Source: Echria macrotheca (taxonomy: Eukaryota > Ascomycota > Sordariomycetes > Sordariales > Schizotheciaceae). From it: 64,000 bases of DNA. The first letter of the stretch is position 1; the number at the start of each line of letters is the position of its first letter. The stretch is taken from contig MU839851.1 of the NCBI GenBank assembly GCA_030411725.1, positions 267,694 to 331,693 on the forward strand, written 5' to 3'. The position numbers and the translations under genes were made by a program. This document shows positions 20,478 through 33,056 of the stretch, one piece after another. The notes beneath the pieces were generated by a model. The model saw only the letters and a program-made list of their open reading frames with translations, was not told the DNA's origin and did no database searches.

Positions 20478-22279
20478 TTAAACGATCCCATCGCGATTCC
20501 CAACCCCATGTGCATGCTCTTGGTTTTCAACATCCGCCTCATCAGTCGGCGTGCCTGCCTCACGAGTGTCCTTTTCACCCTTCGCCAGCATACCTCCCTG
20601 CCCAGAAACACTGTGTCTCTGCTGAAAGCTGACCGTGGGCGTCCAGCTGGGGCTCTTCCAGGCCTTGTTAACCTCGGTATAAAGCTCATCAACCTGCTCG
20701 AGTGAGAGACCCTTGGTTTCATAGATGAAGAAATACACAAATGCAATACAGACGAAGCAGCATGCGAACCAGATGAAGAAGATTTTGCTTTGGAGGTTGG
20801 CGTATCCCGGGCCGTAGTTGACGAGATAAGGAGTCGCATAGGCGATGGCCCAGTTGAGGAGCCACTGCGCAAAAGTCAGTTCTAAGACGGATCGGGGTTG
20901 GCGGGGAAGGGATGCTTACGTTTGTAGCTGTTGTCATGGACAGACTCTTGGCACGGGTCTTCAACGGGAAGATTTCGCCTGTGACAACCCAGGCCAGCGG
21001 ACCCCAGGTGGAGGCGAAGAAAAAGATGTAGATACACACAAATGCGATCGACGCTTTCTGGGCCGCAACGTTGAAGACGAGGATGTTGCCGTTGGCATCT
21101 TGGCCTGTGGTGGTGGTGCCCAGCACAGCAACAATAAACTGGCTGATGCACATTCCGACGGCACCCCACAGGAGCAGAGGTCGACGACCCCAGTGATCAA
21201 CGGCCCAGAGTCCTGGCAGAGTCGATACCACGTTGATGGAGCTCGTGATCATGCTGATAATGAAGGCGTCGCTGATGCCAGAGTTCTTAAAGTACTGCGT
21301 CCCGTAGTAAAAGATGAAGTTGATACCTGTCAGCTGCTGGAGAGCCTGTAGCCCCATGCCAGTGAGCTGCCGTTTGCGCATGCCACGGCGAAAGCAGTCG
21401 AGATAGGTGGCCTTGCCGAGTGAAAGCTCAAACTTGTGGTTGGCTTCGATTTCGCCCAACTCGTCCAGTACGGCTGGGTGGTCTTTAGGCAGACGCCGGA
21501 GCTTTCCAAGCGACCTGGCGGCCTTGTCCGGGTGACCTCGTTTGATGAGATATCGAGGCGTCTCCGGGAGGAGCAGCATGCCTATAATCAGGACGAGTGC
21601 CCATGCAAACTGTATCGCAATGGGAATGCGATACGACGATGTGTCGCCGTGGTCATGCGTTGCGTTGTCTACAATGGCGGCGAGAAGGAGACCAATGGTG
21701 ATGGCGAGCTGGTACGCACCAACGATGGCGCCACGAATCCACTTGGGTGCCGTCTCGGACTGGTAGAGGGGAACTGGAATGCGTTGTTAGCCAAAAGCAC
21801 GGAGCCCAAGGGCACACCGGAGAGAACATACCAAGAGCGGAGACCAGGCCGACGCCGAAGCCAGCGAAGAAGCGACCAGCCAGGAATAGCGGCAACGCGG
21901 TGGCAGCTGTCTGGAGTGCCACGCCGAAGTTGAACACCCAGCAGGAAGCAATCAGTGCCCAGCGACGACCGATGTGGTCACCGAGCAGCGGAGACGTCAG
22001 GGCGCCGAAGAAGGTGCCGGCGGACAGAATAGACACGACAGCGGACGACTGGGACGGAGAAACATCTAGGTGGCCCTTGGAATCCCGATAGCCAGTCGAG
22101 AAGGTATCTCGCCAATAATCCATGGCCAAGATTCCGCTGATGGTTCCCGTGTCGTAGCCGAAAAGGACGCCGCCAAAGGCGACAAACAGGCCGATGAGGA
22201 TGGCGGGCCATGCCGCGCCGGCCTCGGTGGGCGGCTTGATCACGGCCACCGGAGCGACCTTGCGGAAGGGGAGCTTCAT
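20478..22279 (-). CDS. MFS hexose/sugar transporter
   Basis: Exons 22279-21832, 21773-20920 and 20864-20478 (introns 58 and 55 nt) give 562 aa, normal for the sugar porter family. The ATG at 22279 is chosen because it directly precedes the conserved N-terminus (AILIGLFVAFGGVLFGYDTG). Signatures: FGYDTGTISG in helix 1, DHIGRRWAL, GRFFAGFGVG, LLLPETPRYLIKRG in the central loop, QQLTGINFIFYYG in helix 7, DHWGRRPLLLWG, and YETKGLSLEQVDELY after helix 12. Twelve membrane helices are expected in the plasma membrane. The cytoplasmic tail is long, Glu/Asp/His-rich. Most similar in style to mould glucose/hexose transporters; exact substrate not determinable. Confidence 0.93.
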
Positions 22280-23593
22280 CTTGCGATGCAGGAAGCACTT
22301 GGACAGCGTGTGGTGTAGTGCGAACCAGTCTCGACAAAGAAGCACAACTGTGGAGCGCGAGCGAGCACGTCCTTATGAACCTGGTGAGACACCAGGGAGG
22401 AGACCAGGGCGCCGATGGGAGCCGTCAGCCCATGACGTTGTCCGACAGGAAGATGCACCTGTGCCGCCGGCAAGGGACCCGCGATGACGGCGCTGCCGAA
22501 TGGGAGTGGCCGGCGCTGCGCTCAGCTCCATTGTTTTTCTGACAAAATCGATGGCTGCGGTGCACGCCGAACCACTCTGGGCCTCGGAAACCGGAAATCG
22601 GGACGGGAATGGCGATGGGATCCGACGTCGCGGCCACATGACAGTCCATTCTTTGTGCGGCGTCATCGAGATTGAGCTCTGGCTGCAAGTCCCGCCGTCT
22701 CGGATACTTGGCAAAACAGGGAACAAAGGACTCGAACCCTATTCGGGACATTTTCCCCAGAGCGGGGAAGCCGAAACGCTTGACTGGCAGTAGCCACCTG
22801 ACACTAGCCAATGGCAGAAGCAGCATAAGCTTCACGCAGACGCCATTGACGTATGCGGGGGAAAGAATGCGTCTCGCTGACTGACAAGCTTCGATCTGCA
22901 GCCGCTCTTTCCCCGCATCCGAATTCGCGTGCATCTGCAGGTCAGCGCGATCAACGCATCCGCGAGAGCCGTACCTAGCCATGGGATAGTGGACAGATCA
23001 ATTCTTCGCATATACTCCCGTTCTTTCAAACTTTCAGCCTCTCCCAGCTACCTAGCCTAGTCAATCGCACAAGCATTCGACAACACCACGCTCAACCTGT
23101 CCAAGTATCCTCCCCGCAGGCACGCAGCACAAGCACGCAACGCAAACAACACACAACGACGCGTGCCGTGTACGCGTTGAGAAATGCCGTTCGCGAACCC
23201 CACCGGTAATCCGCCGACCTTGCCCCGGAGCACGCCACTGGATTTCCACTTTTCAGTCAGCGGGTATGGTACGCAAAACTGGTGATACAGGGTCAATACG
23301 CTCAGGCGTCTGAAAGTCTTCGTTCCGTCGCCTCCCAACGCGTATGCGATACGCACAGCTGGAATCGCCGGGTCAGCAGATATGTAGGTCTGGAAGCTGT
23401 GGCAAAGAGCACACCGGCAATACCTTATTAGTGGCGATGATTTGTGCTGTTTACTAACACCAGATTGATAATTACAGCTAGTGGATAGATTGGAACAGAT
23501 CAGAATTAACACTTCTTTGAGCCCCATGAAATCTGCCATAGATCCAGTCAAGACACAACGCAAAGGAGCCGCCCTACGCGCTTATTTGTGCAT
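22280..23593. promoter_or_regulatory. Upstream of the sugar transporter; no supported gene
   Basis: About 1.3 kb. The left part is the probable promoter/leader of the transporter. Two minus-strand frames of 168-185 codons (22425-22982 and 23057-23563) lack domains or signal peptides and are not called. Confidence 0.45.
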
Positions 23594-24870
23594 CTACACA
23601 TACTCGTAACACAACAAAGGTCCACCAATGTCCATAACATCAGCTATCGTGGCGCTCGGAATGACACCCATCATGTCAAGAATATGGGTGAGGGTAGTCG
23701 TATTCCCCGGGTCGCCGTGAGGAAGCGGAGAATCGGCGGGCGGAACCAGCGAGTCGAGCGGAGGAAATTTGCCCAGCTCGGGCAAGAATAGCGGCAACCC
23801 ATTTCCTGCAGGTGGTGGCGAGCCAGGTGGAAGCGGGAGGTTCCGGCCGCTGATGTCGCTGAACCGAGCGGGAAGATCGAGAGCTTGCCAGTCCCAGAAA
23901 ATCTTGTCGAGCCAGGTGTGGTGTAGATAAAAAGTCGGATCGCCGGGGCTCGCGATAGGGTCGAGCATCTTGCCGCCGACACCACCATGACCGCCTACGT
24001 GAGGGGCGGACTCCACGCACGGCCAGAAGTCTAGGTACGTTGTTTTGGCCATACACTCGTCGACGTATGCTTGGCCGCTCATGCGGGAGACCGTGTCGTT
24101 GACGAACCGGTAGATGCAGTGCGGCGTACCCTGGCGGTAGCCCGGACCAAGGTGGTCGACAACGTTAGCAAACGGGCCGTCTTGGATGCAGCCCATGGTA
24201 CCCGTGCCAGGTCCAGGAGGGCCGGTCCCATTCCCGCCGAAACCGGTTACGGGATCCAAGACGTCGGACTGGGAGAAGTGGCCAGCGTCACGGGGCTCAT
24301 CCCAGTATCTGCTGAAGAATTAGCGACTTTGTTATGAACCGAGAAGACATGAAGAAAATCAAAGGAAAACCAAGACAGAGACAAAACTCACGGCTGGGCC
24401 CCCTTGTATCCGCATTCCTCCCGCAGCGCCTTCTCATGCGCGTGCATATGCAGCCGGTGGTACGGTAGAAAGGCACCAACACCGTGCGTGATGGACGCCG
24501 GGATCTGGTGGATCGACTGCAGCTCCTCGAACCGGTTGGTCGTGAATGGCAGGCCCAGGGTCGCTGGCTTGGCCAGCAGACAGAGCTCTGCGTTGATATA
24601 ATCCTTCTTCTCCTTGTTCGAGAGGGTGTGCCACGCCTTTCGCTTGAGCTTTTTACCCTTGGTGCATTTGGCTGGGGGTGGTGGTGGAGGCGCCGGAGGA
24701 GCGGCTGCCTGACGGGCAACCACTGGAGCTGAAGCCGGGACTGGGATTGAGGCCGGGGCCAGACCCGGAGCGGGAACTGGCGATCGGCGAATGTGCGCAG
24801 CATTTACAGACACCCCGCTGACCGAAAAAGCGGCCAGCGAGAGCGAGAGTAACGTGCGTTGGAATAACAT
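23594..24870 (-). CDS. Secreted tyrosinase (type-3 copper oxidase)
   Basis: Exons 24870-24392 and 24308-23594 with an 83-nt intron give 397 aa. Residues 1-25 form a signal peptide, followed by a Pro/Ala-rich linker with dibasic-like HIRRS. CuA region: SIHQIPASITHG (His121, His129) and AFLPYHRLHMHAHE (His138). YWDEPRDAGHF spans the intron. CuB region: APHVGGHGG and DPTFYLHHTWLDKIFWDWQ with paired His. Tyrosinases hydroxylate monophenols and oxidise diphenols to quinones, for melanin or secondary metabolism. It lacks the long C-terminal shielding domain of classical forms, matching short secreted fungal tyrosinases. A TATATAA lies about 95 bp upstream. Confidence 0.92.
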
Positions 24871-24963
24871 CTCGAGTGCTCTGGAGGTAAGAGAGAAAAG
24901 GTAAGGATGGGGGCCGACGTCAACATTTGGTCTCCCTCTTCTTGAGGAGGATCCAACCTGCGG

Positions 24964-24970
24964 TTATATA
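24964..24970 (-). promoter_or_regulatory. Candidate TATA box of the tyrosinase gene
   Basis: TATATAA (minus strand) stands about 95 bp upstream of the ATG at 24870, a plausible core-promoter position in fungi. No other element was identified. Confidence 0.4.
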
Positions 24971-26356
24971 CACGATGGACCCTGGGGGCTTGGAAGGATA
25001 GCCGGAATATAGAGTGGGCAGGAGATTATGTTCCAGTGAGTCCAGGTATGCTCCTTGGTTTTCCAAGCCAAAGGTTCCCATATCCGCCGCGACCATAATT
25101 TTCGAATGCATTCAGGGTAGTATCCGATGCCGGCCTGCGGCCTTGCCGATGCAATACTTTGGCGAACTGGAAAGAGAGTGAAGCACCATCCACCTCGAAC
25201 GAGATAGCCCCAAAGGAAATATCAGTGTAATATTCAGCTAGGTACCCAGCTCGAATAGGCATGGTTTGGGGGTCCACGCTTACCTTGGTAATTCACCAAG
25301 TATTGAACTCAATATTGCAGGTTTTACATCTGCAGTCCTGCATGCGATGGTATGTCTTGGCGACATCCAAAGACCAGGTTAGGTAGGGTTAGATTACACT
25401 TTCTGTCCCGGGCTCAGCGTTGAAGGGCGGGACGCGGGATACGGGAGACGTGACGGGAATGCAGAACATAACGCAGAATCCAATTCAGGTCAACGAACCG
25501 ACCAGGTAGCTGACTCAGATCCATATTGCATCCTCGCCCAATCAGTCTTCACCCTTGATTAGAGCAGGCTGAAAGATGGCTGCGAACGATATGTTTGTTC
25601 AGCGAGTGAGGATACTTTCCGGGTTGACGCTCAATTGCCGAATCTCAGAACCGGTGCCCTCTCGTAGCGGGGTCGAAACCGCTTTAAGATTTGTTCCTGG
25701 TGCGAGGTTACACTTCATCCTACTCTGGGTTGGCCTTACTAAGCATGTGCCTGCGAAATATTTGCTGCTGAATATGTTGTATCACCAGAACTGCAATGGT
25801 GTGGATGCCATGGTAAAGGTGGAAACATCAGCGCGTGGTCCGGCCCCCCTGTTGGCGTGGGCGCGTCGCTGCCCTACACCCTACCTATATTTAGTATTTC
25901 TAGACCGGCTGATTTCAGGAGAGTCAAAGCAATAGCGGATACCTGATCGAGGTTGCCCAATCTAACAATTATCTCAAAAGAGATCAACAGCTTTCAGTTT
26001 GGGAGTCAAAAACAAGATGATTGAATTGTCAATTTCCTGTTGTCGGGAATGAATCTCAGAGCACCTAGGTAACCCCGAAATTGTGACATCGGGGGGTTCC
26101 TGCCACCCAGAGTCTTCTGGTTCTGTATCTATTTGCCAATATCGTAGTCATGCTATGTGGCAGGCTGCCCGTCAGACACAACACAAACTCGACCCTCTCA
26201 TTCTGTCACTCTCGGTAGCCGGACATACTTCAATGCAGCTTAACCTCTGTTGACTGGCTTTGGCGTATTCAATCACTCCCCGGTAAATTTGTGCTGCATT
26301 GTCGCTGTTAAATGAGGTCGAAATAAGCTCGTGGGCCCGCGCTTGCGGGACTGTCA
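24971..26356. other. 1.4-kb stretch without a supported gene
   Basis: Frames of 83-119 codons show no recognisable motif. The left part probably includes more of the tyrosinase promoter. Nothing else seen. Confidence 0.5.
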
Positions 26357-26950
26357 GTGGTGGGTGCAGGTAGTCTAGACCTAACCGGACCTAAGACTTT
26401 CTCAGTTTCCACTCGAGCGGAGGATTGTCCCGGCGGTAGGTGCCAAAGACGAGTGGACCTACTCCAAAGGCAATCCGATCGTGAAGAAATCTTGCGAGGG
26501 CCTCTCGAGGCGACCTTGTTCGCCAAGCTGACGAAATTTGTCAGCGAGCGCAAGGACCTCGCACCCTTCAATCAGACGGCATATGCGCCCCCTTGTACCT
26601 CACCCGCTGGTGTTTTCATCGAGACCAAGGTCGACGCCAACAGCTAAGCCGACGCGCAGTCCCAGCTTGGAGTCTGGGTGGCCTCGTGGATGCGCCGCGT
26701 CCATAACTTTAGGCTTGACCAGAACCCTCTCCCGGCAATCCCTGTCTTGCTTGCCCTTGGTGAGATGTGGGAGCTGTGGTTCGCCATGGACAAGGGAGAC
26801 CGTATTGACATATGTAGACGATGTCTGATTGGTAGCACGGGCTCACTGGACGACGCATACAAACTTCTAGCCTCTCTGCGGACACTGTCGTCATGGATGG
26901 CATCGGATTTTCGGCGCTGGGTTGAACAGGTTGTAGCTGCATTAGATTGA
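26357..26950 (+). pseudogene. Broken PD-(D/E)XK nuclease-like protein
   Basis: One reading frame, interrupted by a TAA at 26645-26647, runs through 26950. Before the stop: LRGPLEATLFAKLTKFVSER, FNQTAYAPP and GVFIETK (candidate E-x-K catalytic motif). After it: QSQLGVWVASWMRRV and a helical region (LGEMWELWFAMDKGDRID). This order, NQTxYAP..., IETK, QLGVWVAxW, matches the C-terminal domain of a large fungal family annotated as PD-(D/E)XK nuclease-like. Sequence on both sides of the stop is in the same phase, so a single nonsense mutation (or a small unseen intron) separates them. The N-terminal half is missing. A MITE begins 97 bp downstream. Confidence 0.6.
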
Positions 26951-27047
26951 GATGCAAGTCTCTCCCTCTCTCTCCCGGACTGGGACGACCTGGGTACCTG
27001 TACTCCCTGTGCTGACCCTGTTCAATACATCTACGCCTTTTCTTAAG

Positions 27048-27468
27048 GGCATCTGATAGGGGTGCACCCCCTTTTTGCTACGGGTGCATCCCCTTGAAGA
27101 TAAACTTTTCGCATAAATCCTCAGATACAAGCGTTTCGGCGTATTAGCAATGCGAAAGGGGTTATTAACAAGGGCTTTACAATTAATCAATTACGTTGTT
27201 AAACCTCTATTTACCGGAAATAAGATATAATGGTTTCGACCTAACGTATACCCAGCGGTCTAGTGAATATACGTAACTGCTTTATACCTTTACTTTTATC
27301 AGCCTTTATAAGTTTAAAACCCCTTATATATAGTAAATAGGCCTTTAATAAATATATATATATACCTTTTAGGAAACATATTAGCTGTAAATTAAAGGGT
27401 ACATGCGTAAAATACGATGGCGGGGGATGCACCCGTAGCAAAAGGGGGGTGCACCCCTATCTGATGCC
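27048..27468 (+). mobile_element. hAT-like MITE, copy 3
   Basis: A 421-bp element with the cleanest terminal inverted repeats of the family: GGCATCTGATAGGGGTGCAC at the left and, in reverse complement, GGCATCAGATAGGGGTGCAC at the right, with similarity extending to about 45 bp. Interior motifs (TTTCGGCGTATTAGCAATGC; CCGGAAATAAGATATAATGG) match the other copies. The 8-bp flanks do not match each other, so the duplication was lost or the ends were rearranged. It lies 75 bp from the end of the GH55-LysM gene. Confidence 0.88.
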
Positions 27469-27542
27469 TTTCCAAAAAGCCACGCTTTGTCTTGTAAACG
27501 GCACCCGCCCATCGCATTGCATGAATTGAGACCTGGTACCTG

Positions 27543-30500
27543 TTATCTAGTTCTCACTCTCACACCTGTTCCAGTCGTAAAGACACTGACGTCGGCTGAT
27601 CCTCCGCACTTCACCTTGCTATCGCCGCCGCAGACCGTCGTGCACCCATCACTCTGCACGCTCCCCTTATTCAGCGCAGTATCACAGAAACAGCTAGTCC
27701 CCTTACTCAACCCAAACACAGGATACCCTTGATCCATAATGCACCACTCCGCACACTTCAAGACCGTCATGGACGTCGAGTTCGTGCTCATGTCCCCCAA
27801 CACACCTGTAGCGCCCGAGTTCTTCCAACACCCAGCATCAACATACGGGGTTGCCCAAATCCTCAGCGGGGCAACACAATAGGCCGTTCCGGGAACCAAA
27901 TCCCGGGAGCATGATGCCGAACTCTTGATGGACGGGTTGACCGAGAGGAACAGTTCCATGTAGATGCCGTTCCGCGTCAAGACCTCGTCGCAGGTAATAT
28001 CCTTGACGGCGATATACCACTTGCCGCATAATGTGGTAGTGCCCTTCGCCACCGGGGTTCCCGACGGAGGAGCGACGAAGTCAGTGCCAAAGCCTGTGCT
28101 TGCACCAGGGAAGCCCGTAGTGCCGTTGGCGGGTCCCGGATCGGTAAAGGCGCCGCCGGGGGGCGAGGAGCACAGAACAGACCCGAGGATGGATTCGGAG
28201 TGGAGGTTAGAACAGGCTGCGTCGATGAAGGTGTTGTAGGCGCGGATGTCCGAGACGTTGGCGCGCCATGATGCAGTGTCGCAGTCGTCAGCCGCTTGTA
28301 GGCGGTAGGTTTTGCAGGTCATTGGAAGGCACAGGGTTGAACCGGGAGGCGCGAGGTTGGTACAGGTGGACATGTTGGAAGAGACACCGTTCATGTTGTT
28401 GGCGTTGAAGAGGTCGGCAGAGGACACTGAGTTAGCAAGGGCAATGGTAGTGCAGTTGTCGCCGGCTTTGATGGTGTAAAACTTGTTTGTGACGCAGTAG
28501 GGCTTCGGGGAGGATGTCGGCGGGATAACAGGCGGCTGCGTGGTGGTTGGTTGGTTCTTGAGGCCGCAGGTCTTGACGGCCAGCCCGAGAGCCTTTTGAA
28601 AGAACACATCGGTGCCATAGGCCGAGTAGCGCGAGGCCTGCATCATCTGCAGCCGGCCAAGATAGCAGTCGGAACAGAGCTGGTCTTTGGGGATGTTGTC
28701 GACACCTTGCGAAGCTGGAAAGGCTGCAATGATATCTGCGTGCGGTTAGTTTCCATCTTGTTCACTCGTCCTACGTAGATCAGATGCATACCGTTGCAGT
28801 ACTTGCCGGTGCTAGGATCCTTTTGACATGTCTCATTCCAGCCGTACCAGATGTAGTTACCCAAGACAGCCGGAGGTGACCCGTCGTCAAAGGCGTTCCC
28901 AGCGCAGTCGGAATCGACACCTCGAACCCACGAGGCAAGAGACTTTGCGCAAGTTGGAGCGCAAATGGAAGTAGTCAGCGTCGAGTCGTCGACCCCGCCG
29001 TGGTACTCGGGACCGGTCCAGGCTTGAGTGTACGCGTCGCAGTTGATGGTGGCCAGCAAGGCGCTCTGACAAGTCTTTGTGAAATTTGAATAGACAAAGT
29101 CAGCGTCTTGATAGAGTTGGTAAGGGTCCGCGGCTTGGGCGGCAAGCGTGTCAACCAGCAGGGCCTGGAAAGAAGCTGTGCTCAAGGCCGCTGTGCTCCC
29201 ATTGTGCCGGACTTGGCGGGAGGACAGCATTTGGACTGACGAATTGGAGGTCTGGCCTTGTCCGATGACCGCGAGGCTATAAAGCCAAAGGTTGTGGTTT
29301 TGCCGAATCTGAACGGCGCTCGCAGCTTTCTGGCATCGCTGACTGGACGACAAGGATGGGAAGACGGCAGCGCCGAGGATGTATATTGACCCGGAATCGA
29401 GAACGCTCAAGACAGCCGGGGACTCGGCAAGCTCTGCCCCGTCATCAATCGATGCGAGTTGAGAACAAGTTGTTGCGGCCGTCTGTGTTCCCCCGAGCAG
29501 GACCTGGTCTGCTCGTGCCACACGGTACTGGTACGGACCCGAGCCCTCGAACGAGGTGCCCCATAGCCAAGTTGGACCTTCGCTCTCGACCAGCAAACCC
29601 CGGAAACCGCCCACGACATTTTTCGAGGTCCATACATTCTCGAGATACGCCGAAGCCTTGCGCGTGATGTGCATCACCAGGCCGGCAAACCTTTCTCCAA
29701 CAACGAACTTTGTATCTTTCTATCATCAGCACAACCCGGGAACGCAAGTCGCCCAAACATGGAAGGAAAGAAATGGAACTTACCCCAGAGCCCCGCCCCT
29801 CCCTGTTGCACCCCCTCCCTCACATTCCATTCCATCAACACCGCCTCCTCCCCTCCGTCTTCTATCGCTATCTCCAGCCCCTGCACCTCCACTACCCCCA
29901 TGTCCCCATCCTCACCCACTCTCACCACTGCTTTTCCCTTCTCAAATCTCCCCGTCTTGCCCAAAATTCTCGGCCACGCCTGCCCCACTACCCTCGAGCC
30001 CAGCGGCACCCTTATTGTGTTTGACACAAGGTACGTTCCCTGCGGGATGTACACTATTGCTGAAAGATTCGCCGCTAATGTCAGGACCGAATTCAGCACA
30101 GGGGTGTCATCAGACTGTCCGTCGCCGCGAGCGCCAAACGTGCGCACATTGAAGATCTCGGACTGACCTGGGGACGAGTAGGTCGGCCGAGAACGGGTGA
30201 AGAAGGGCTCTTTGGGCAGGGCTTGGTTGGGCGGAGAAGGGTGAGTTAACGGGGTCGGTCTCGGACGAGGGGACTCAGGCAAGGATGAGGAGAGAGAAGG
30301 TGGATAGGTTGAGATGAGCATGTCACCGGAGGGGTTTCCTGGGAGGGACGACGCAGAGGAGTAAATGGCGGTTGTGAGGCCGGCGAGGCGGGAGTTGAGC
30401 ATGATGAGGTTGCTAGTGTCGCTGGGAGAAGAAGGCGCCGAGATATTTATTCCGATGCGTCCGTTGGTGATTACAGTGTCAGAGAGGATGAGTGAGCCTG

Positions 30501-32185
30501 CTGTCTCGATGGTTGAGTTCTGCGTCAAAAAATTGGTCAGGGGCATCCTCGAGTAGCCTGAGGGAATGGACTCACTCCAGGACCGCTGAGCCCAAGCATG
30601 ACACCAGTATCACAGTCGTCGATGACGGTCTTCTGCATGGTTAGTCCCCAGTCGCGATCAATGTAGAGTGCTGTCTCGCAGTTCTTGAAGTGTAGATCGC
30701 TGCCTGTGAACTGCTGAGTTCCTGTAAAAAGGCCATATTTGCCGCCGACAAACATCAATCGCGACAAAACTCCGCCGCTGCCGTTTTCCACGTAGAGTCC
30801 TAGTTGTGTTGTGGACGGTTCAGAAACCGGATTTGTTGCGTAGAAGTGAATGTTGTCCAACAAGCCACCCCTGCAGGCGCGCCAATGAATCCCGGCGATG
30901 CTGGCTTTCTGACTAGACTTCCGAATGTCGATCACCAGATTCCGAACACTCTGTTGGTAGTCTTCTGAGTCCACATACCACTCGGGCTGAGTTCCAGTGT
31001 ACACACTTGACGCCAAGAGGGCTCCGCCGACAAAGCTTGGAGCCGCAACAAGTCGAGGGAGGTCATCGGGCTACATATTTGTCAGTCTGAGTATGAGTTG
31101 CGTTTCTGATACTCCCGAAACTTACATTCCCGAGAACCTCGGTGCCAGGAAACAGCGAGATCATTGAACTGACTAGATAGCTGCCCGCAGGAAAGTACAC
31201 CGTCACAGGCCGGACGGCTTCGGCATCGCAGTTGAGACTGCAGCGGTCCCCGTCAGATACCGCTCGCTGGATAGCCTGCGTGTCGTCGGTGCGGCCGTCA
31301 CCTTTGGCTCCGTAATCCCCAACATTTCTCCATGTCTATCATCTGTTAAATCATGTTGTACCGATAGATCATGAAGTCAAAATTGCAAGCAGCACGGGGA
31401 AACAATATGCTGGGGAAGCCCACCTGGAATCCGCTGAGCCTCTCGTCATGCCTCGTAGCTTGGATCCCCTCCATCCAGAACCCACCCCCTTCCCTCCTCG
31501 AGACGATATTTCCACCAGATGACACTACGTCCATGGGATTGGGCCCTTGAGTCTTTTCGTAAGCCGGTCCCAGCCCATCCGGCCCCTGCATGGCCTGCGG
31601 AGCGGCATTTGTGTCGTTTGCCGTGAAGCCGGCTTTGATCATGCTCCGCACGATTGCGTCGTAGTCATCCTCCCCATCAGGACCAGAAGTTAGAGTCTTG
31701 ACGCGAGGCGATGATTCCGCTGCGAGTTTCGCTGCGGAGAGAATCTCAGGAGGGATCGTGTAGGACCGGGCTAGCGATGAAGACAGATCCATCTCCGGAG
31801 AGCTGTGGTTGGTAAGGAAGCGCTTCCAGATAGGAAAAATCCGCTTTGTTAGGGCGCTATTAGTGGTCTGATTGGTTGTCATTTTACCGATGCTGAGGAT
31901 GCCGTCAACATCCAGAAAAGGTGCTGGCTTGTCTGCCGTTTTTCTAGCACCAGGTTCGTAGACGTTTTTGCGAGGTTGGTGAAGGACTGCGTTGTTGACG
32001 CGCCCCATGGCGTCCAGGAATCTAGCGAGCATCCCATTGGAGTCGGTGCCGTTGCTTCGGCTTGCTGGCGTGGATGAGTTGAAATTGAGGCTCTCCGCCG
32101 CAAGCACCATTGGGGGGAGGTAGAAGGTGGTAAGAAGCAACAGTATCCGACCCAGACATCGGTGTTTTGCCTTTGGTGAGTTCAT
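27543..32185 (-). CDS. Secreted GH55-type beta-1,3-glucanase fused to LysM and WSC modules
   Basis: Exons 32185-31424, 31335-31126, 31070-30576, 30519-29784, 29715-28792 and 28735-27543; introns 88, 55, 56, 68 and 56 nt. The frame closes to 1439 aa. A signal peptide is followed by a ~230-aa spacer. Two right-handed beta-helix halves typical of GH55/pectate-lyase-3 proteins each open with a related motif (RNVGDYGAKGDGRTDDTQAI; FNVRTFGARGDGQSDDTPVL). After these come ~250 residues with many N-glycosylation sites, then LysM-like modules (KFYTIKAGDNCTTIA; KTYRLQAADDCDTAS; KWYIAVKDITCDEVL). A WSC-like Cys module (DAGCWKNSG ... FGLSKGTSCFCD) ends it. GH55 enzymes release glucose from beta-1,3-glucan; LysM binds chitin and WSC binds wall glycans. 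Acts outside the cell. The head-to-head chitinase suggests shared control. Confidence 0.88.
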
Positions 32186-33056
32186 TTTGGTTGGACTAGA
32201 GGAAGGCTATTTCTTTCGACACTTTGGCACCCCAATGAAAAATAGTCCAAAGGATGGGTGAACGAGAGTCGTGCGATCTTTCTCAACCGCTGCGTTTCAA
32301 GCTGAGATGCGTTGCGGACTCCTAGGTGCATGGGTGAGAAACGACGGCAAGTTGGAAGAGCAATCAGATCCTAGTCTGATTCGGACTAGAGGTGATAGCA
32401 CGAGGTTGAAAGAGCGGTATAGTCCGCGGAACAGGAGAGCGGAATGGTCCGAACCGGTCAGGGGGTCAGTGTTGTAGCAGGTACAAGCATGGAATTTGGC
32501 CGCTGGCATTTAGCCTCTAGTATTAAAATGTAATCTTACGGCCTACCTATGTATAATACAACCCTGTACTGCTTCGGCAGAACGCCTCGCATCACCCTGT
32601 GGAGTTTTTACTGCCATGGGGGGTTACAGCGCCGCAGTGCAAACAATAGTCAGAGTGAGCCTTATAGTTTCCCCTGAACCCGCCACACACTTGCATCGTT
32701 ACGCGTGTTCGGGTGTTGAGTGTTGAATACTAAGTATCTCATCTCCATGTCATTCAACCGGTGGATTACCTATCTGCAAGGCAATTAACAGAGCAGCAGA
32801 GCGAAACATTGCTGTGTGGCACAGCGGACAGAAAGACCATGGCTATGCCGCTCATTTTGGGTACCCCTGCGGAGGCAAGACGGCAAAGGCGTATTTGTGA
32901 AAGTGAATGGTGTGTCACTCGCCGTCGACTACAAGGCTCTGGACGCGGATTCAGGGGATCATCGCCCCCCCAACATTATTCCTGATCAGTGACCCCCTTT
33001 TATTCTGTTTTCAGAGCTCTGGGAAGATATCAACCGAACCATATTCGACCCTCATC
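32186..33056. promoter_or_regulatory. Bidirectional promoter of the glucanase-LysM and chitinase genes
   Basis: An 870-bp gap between two ATGs facing outward (32185 leftward, 33057 rightward). No gene is supported inside. Such a head-to-head arrangement suggests shared upstream elements, but I could not name specific sites. Confidence 0.55.

Noticed and set aside
22425..22982. A 185-codon minus-strand frame upstream of the sugar transporter
   Set aside because: Composition is irregular, there are no domains, and it overlaps the expected promoter and leader.
23057..23563. A 168-codon minus-strand frame between transporter and tyrosinase
   Set aside because: No recognisable motif, no signal peptide, and nothing to separate it from a chance frame.
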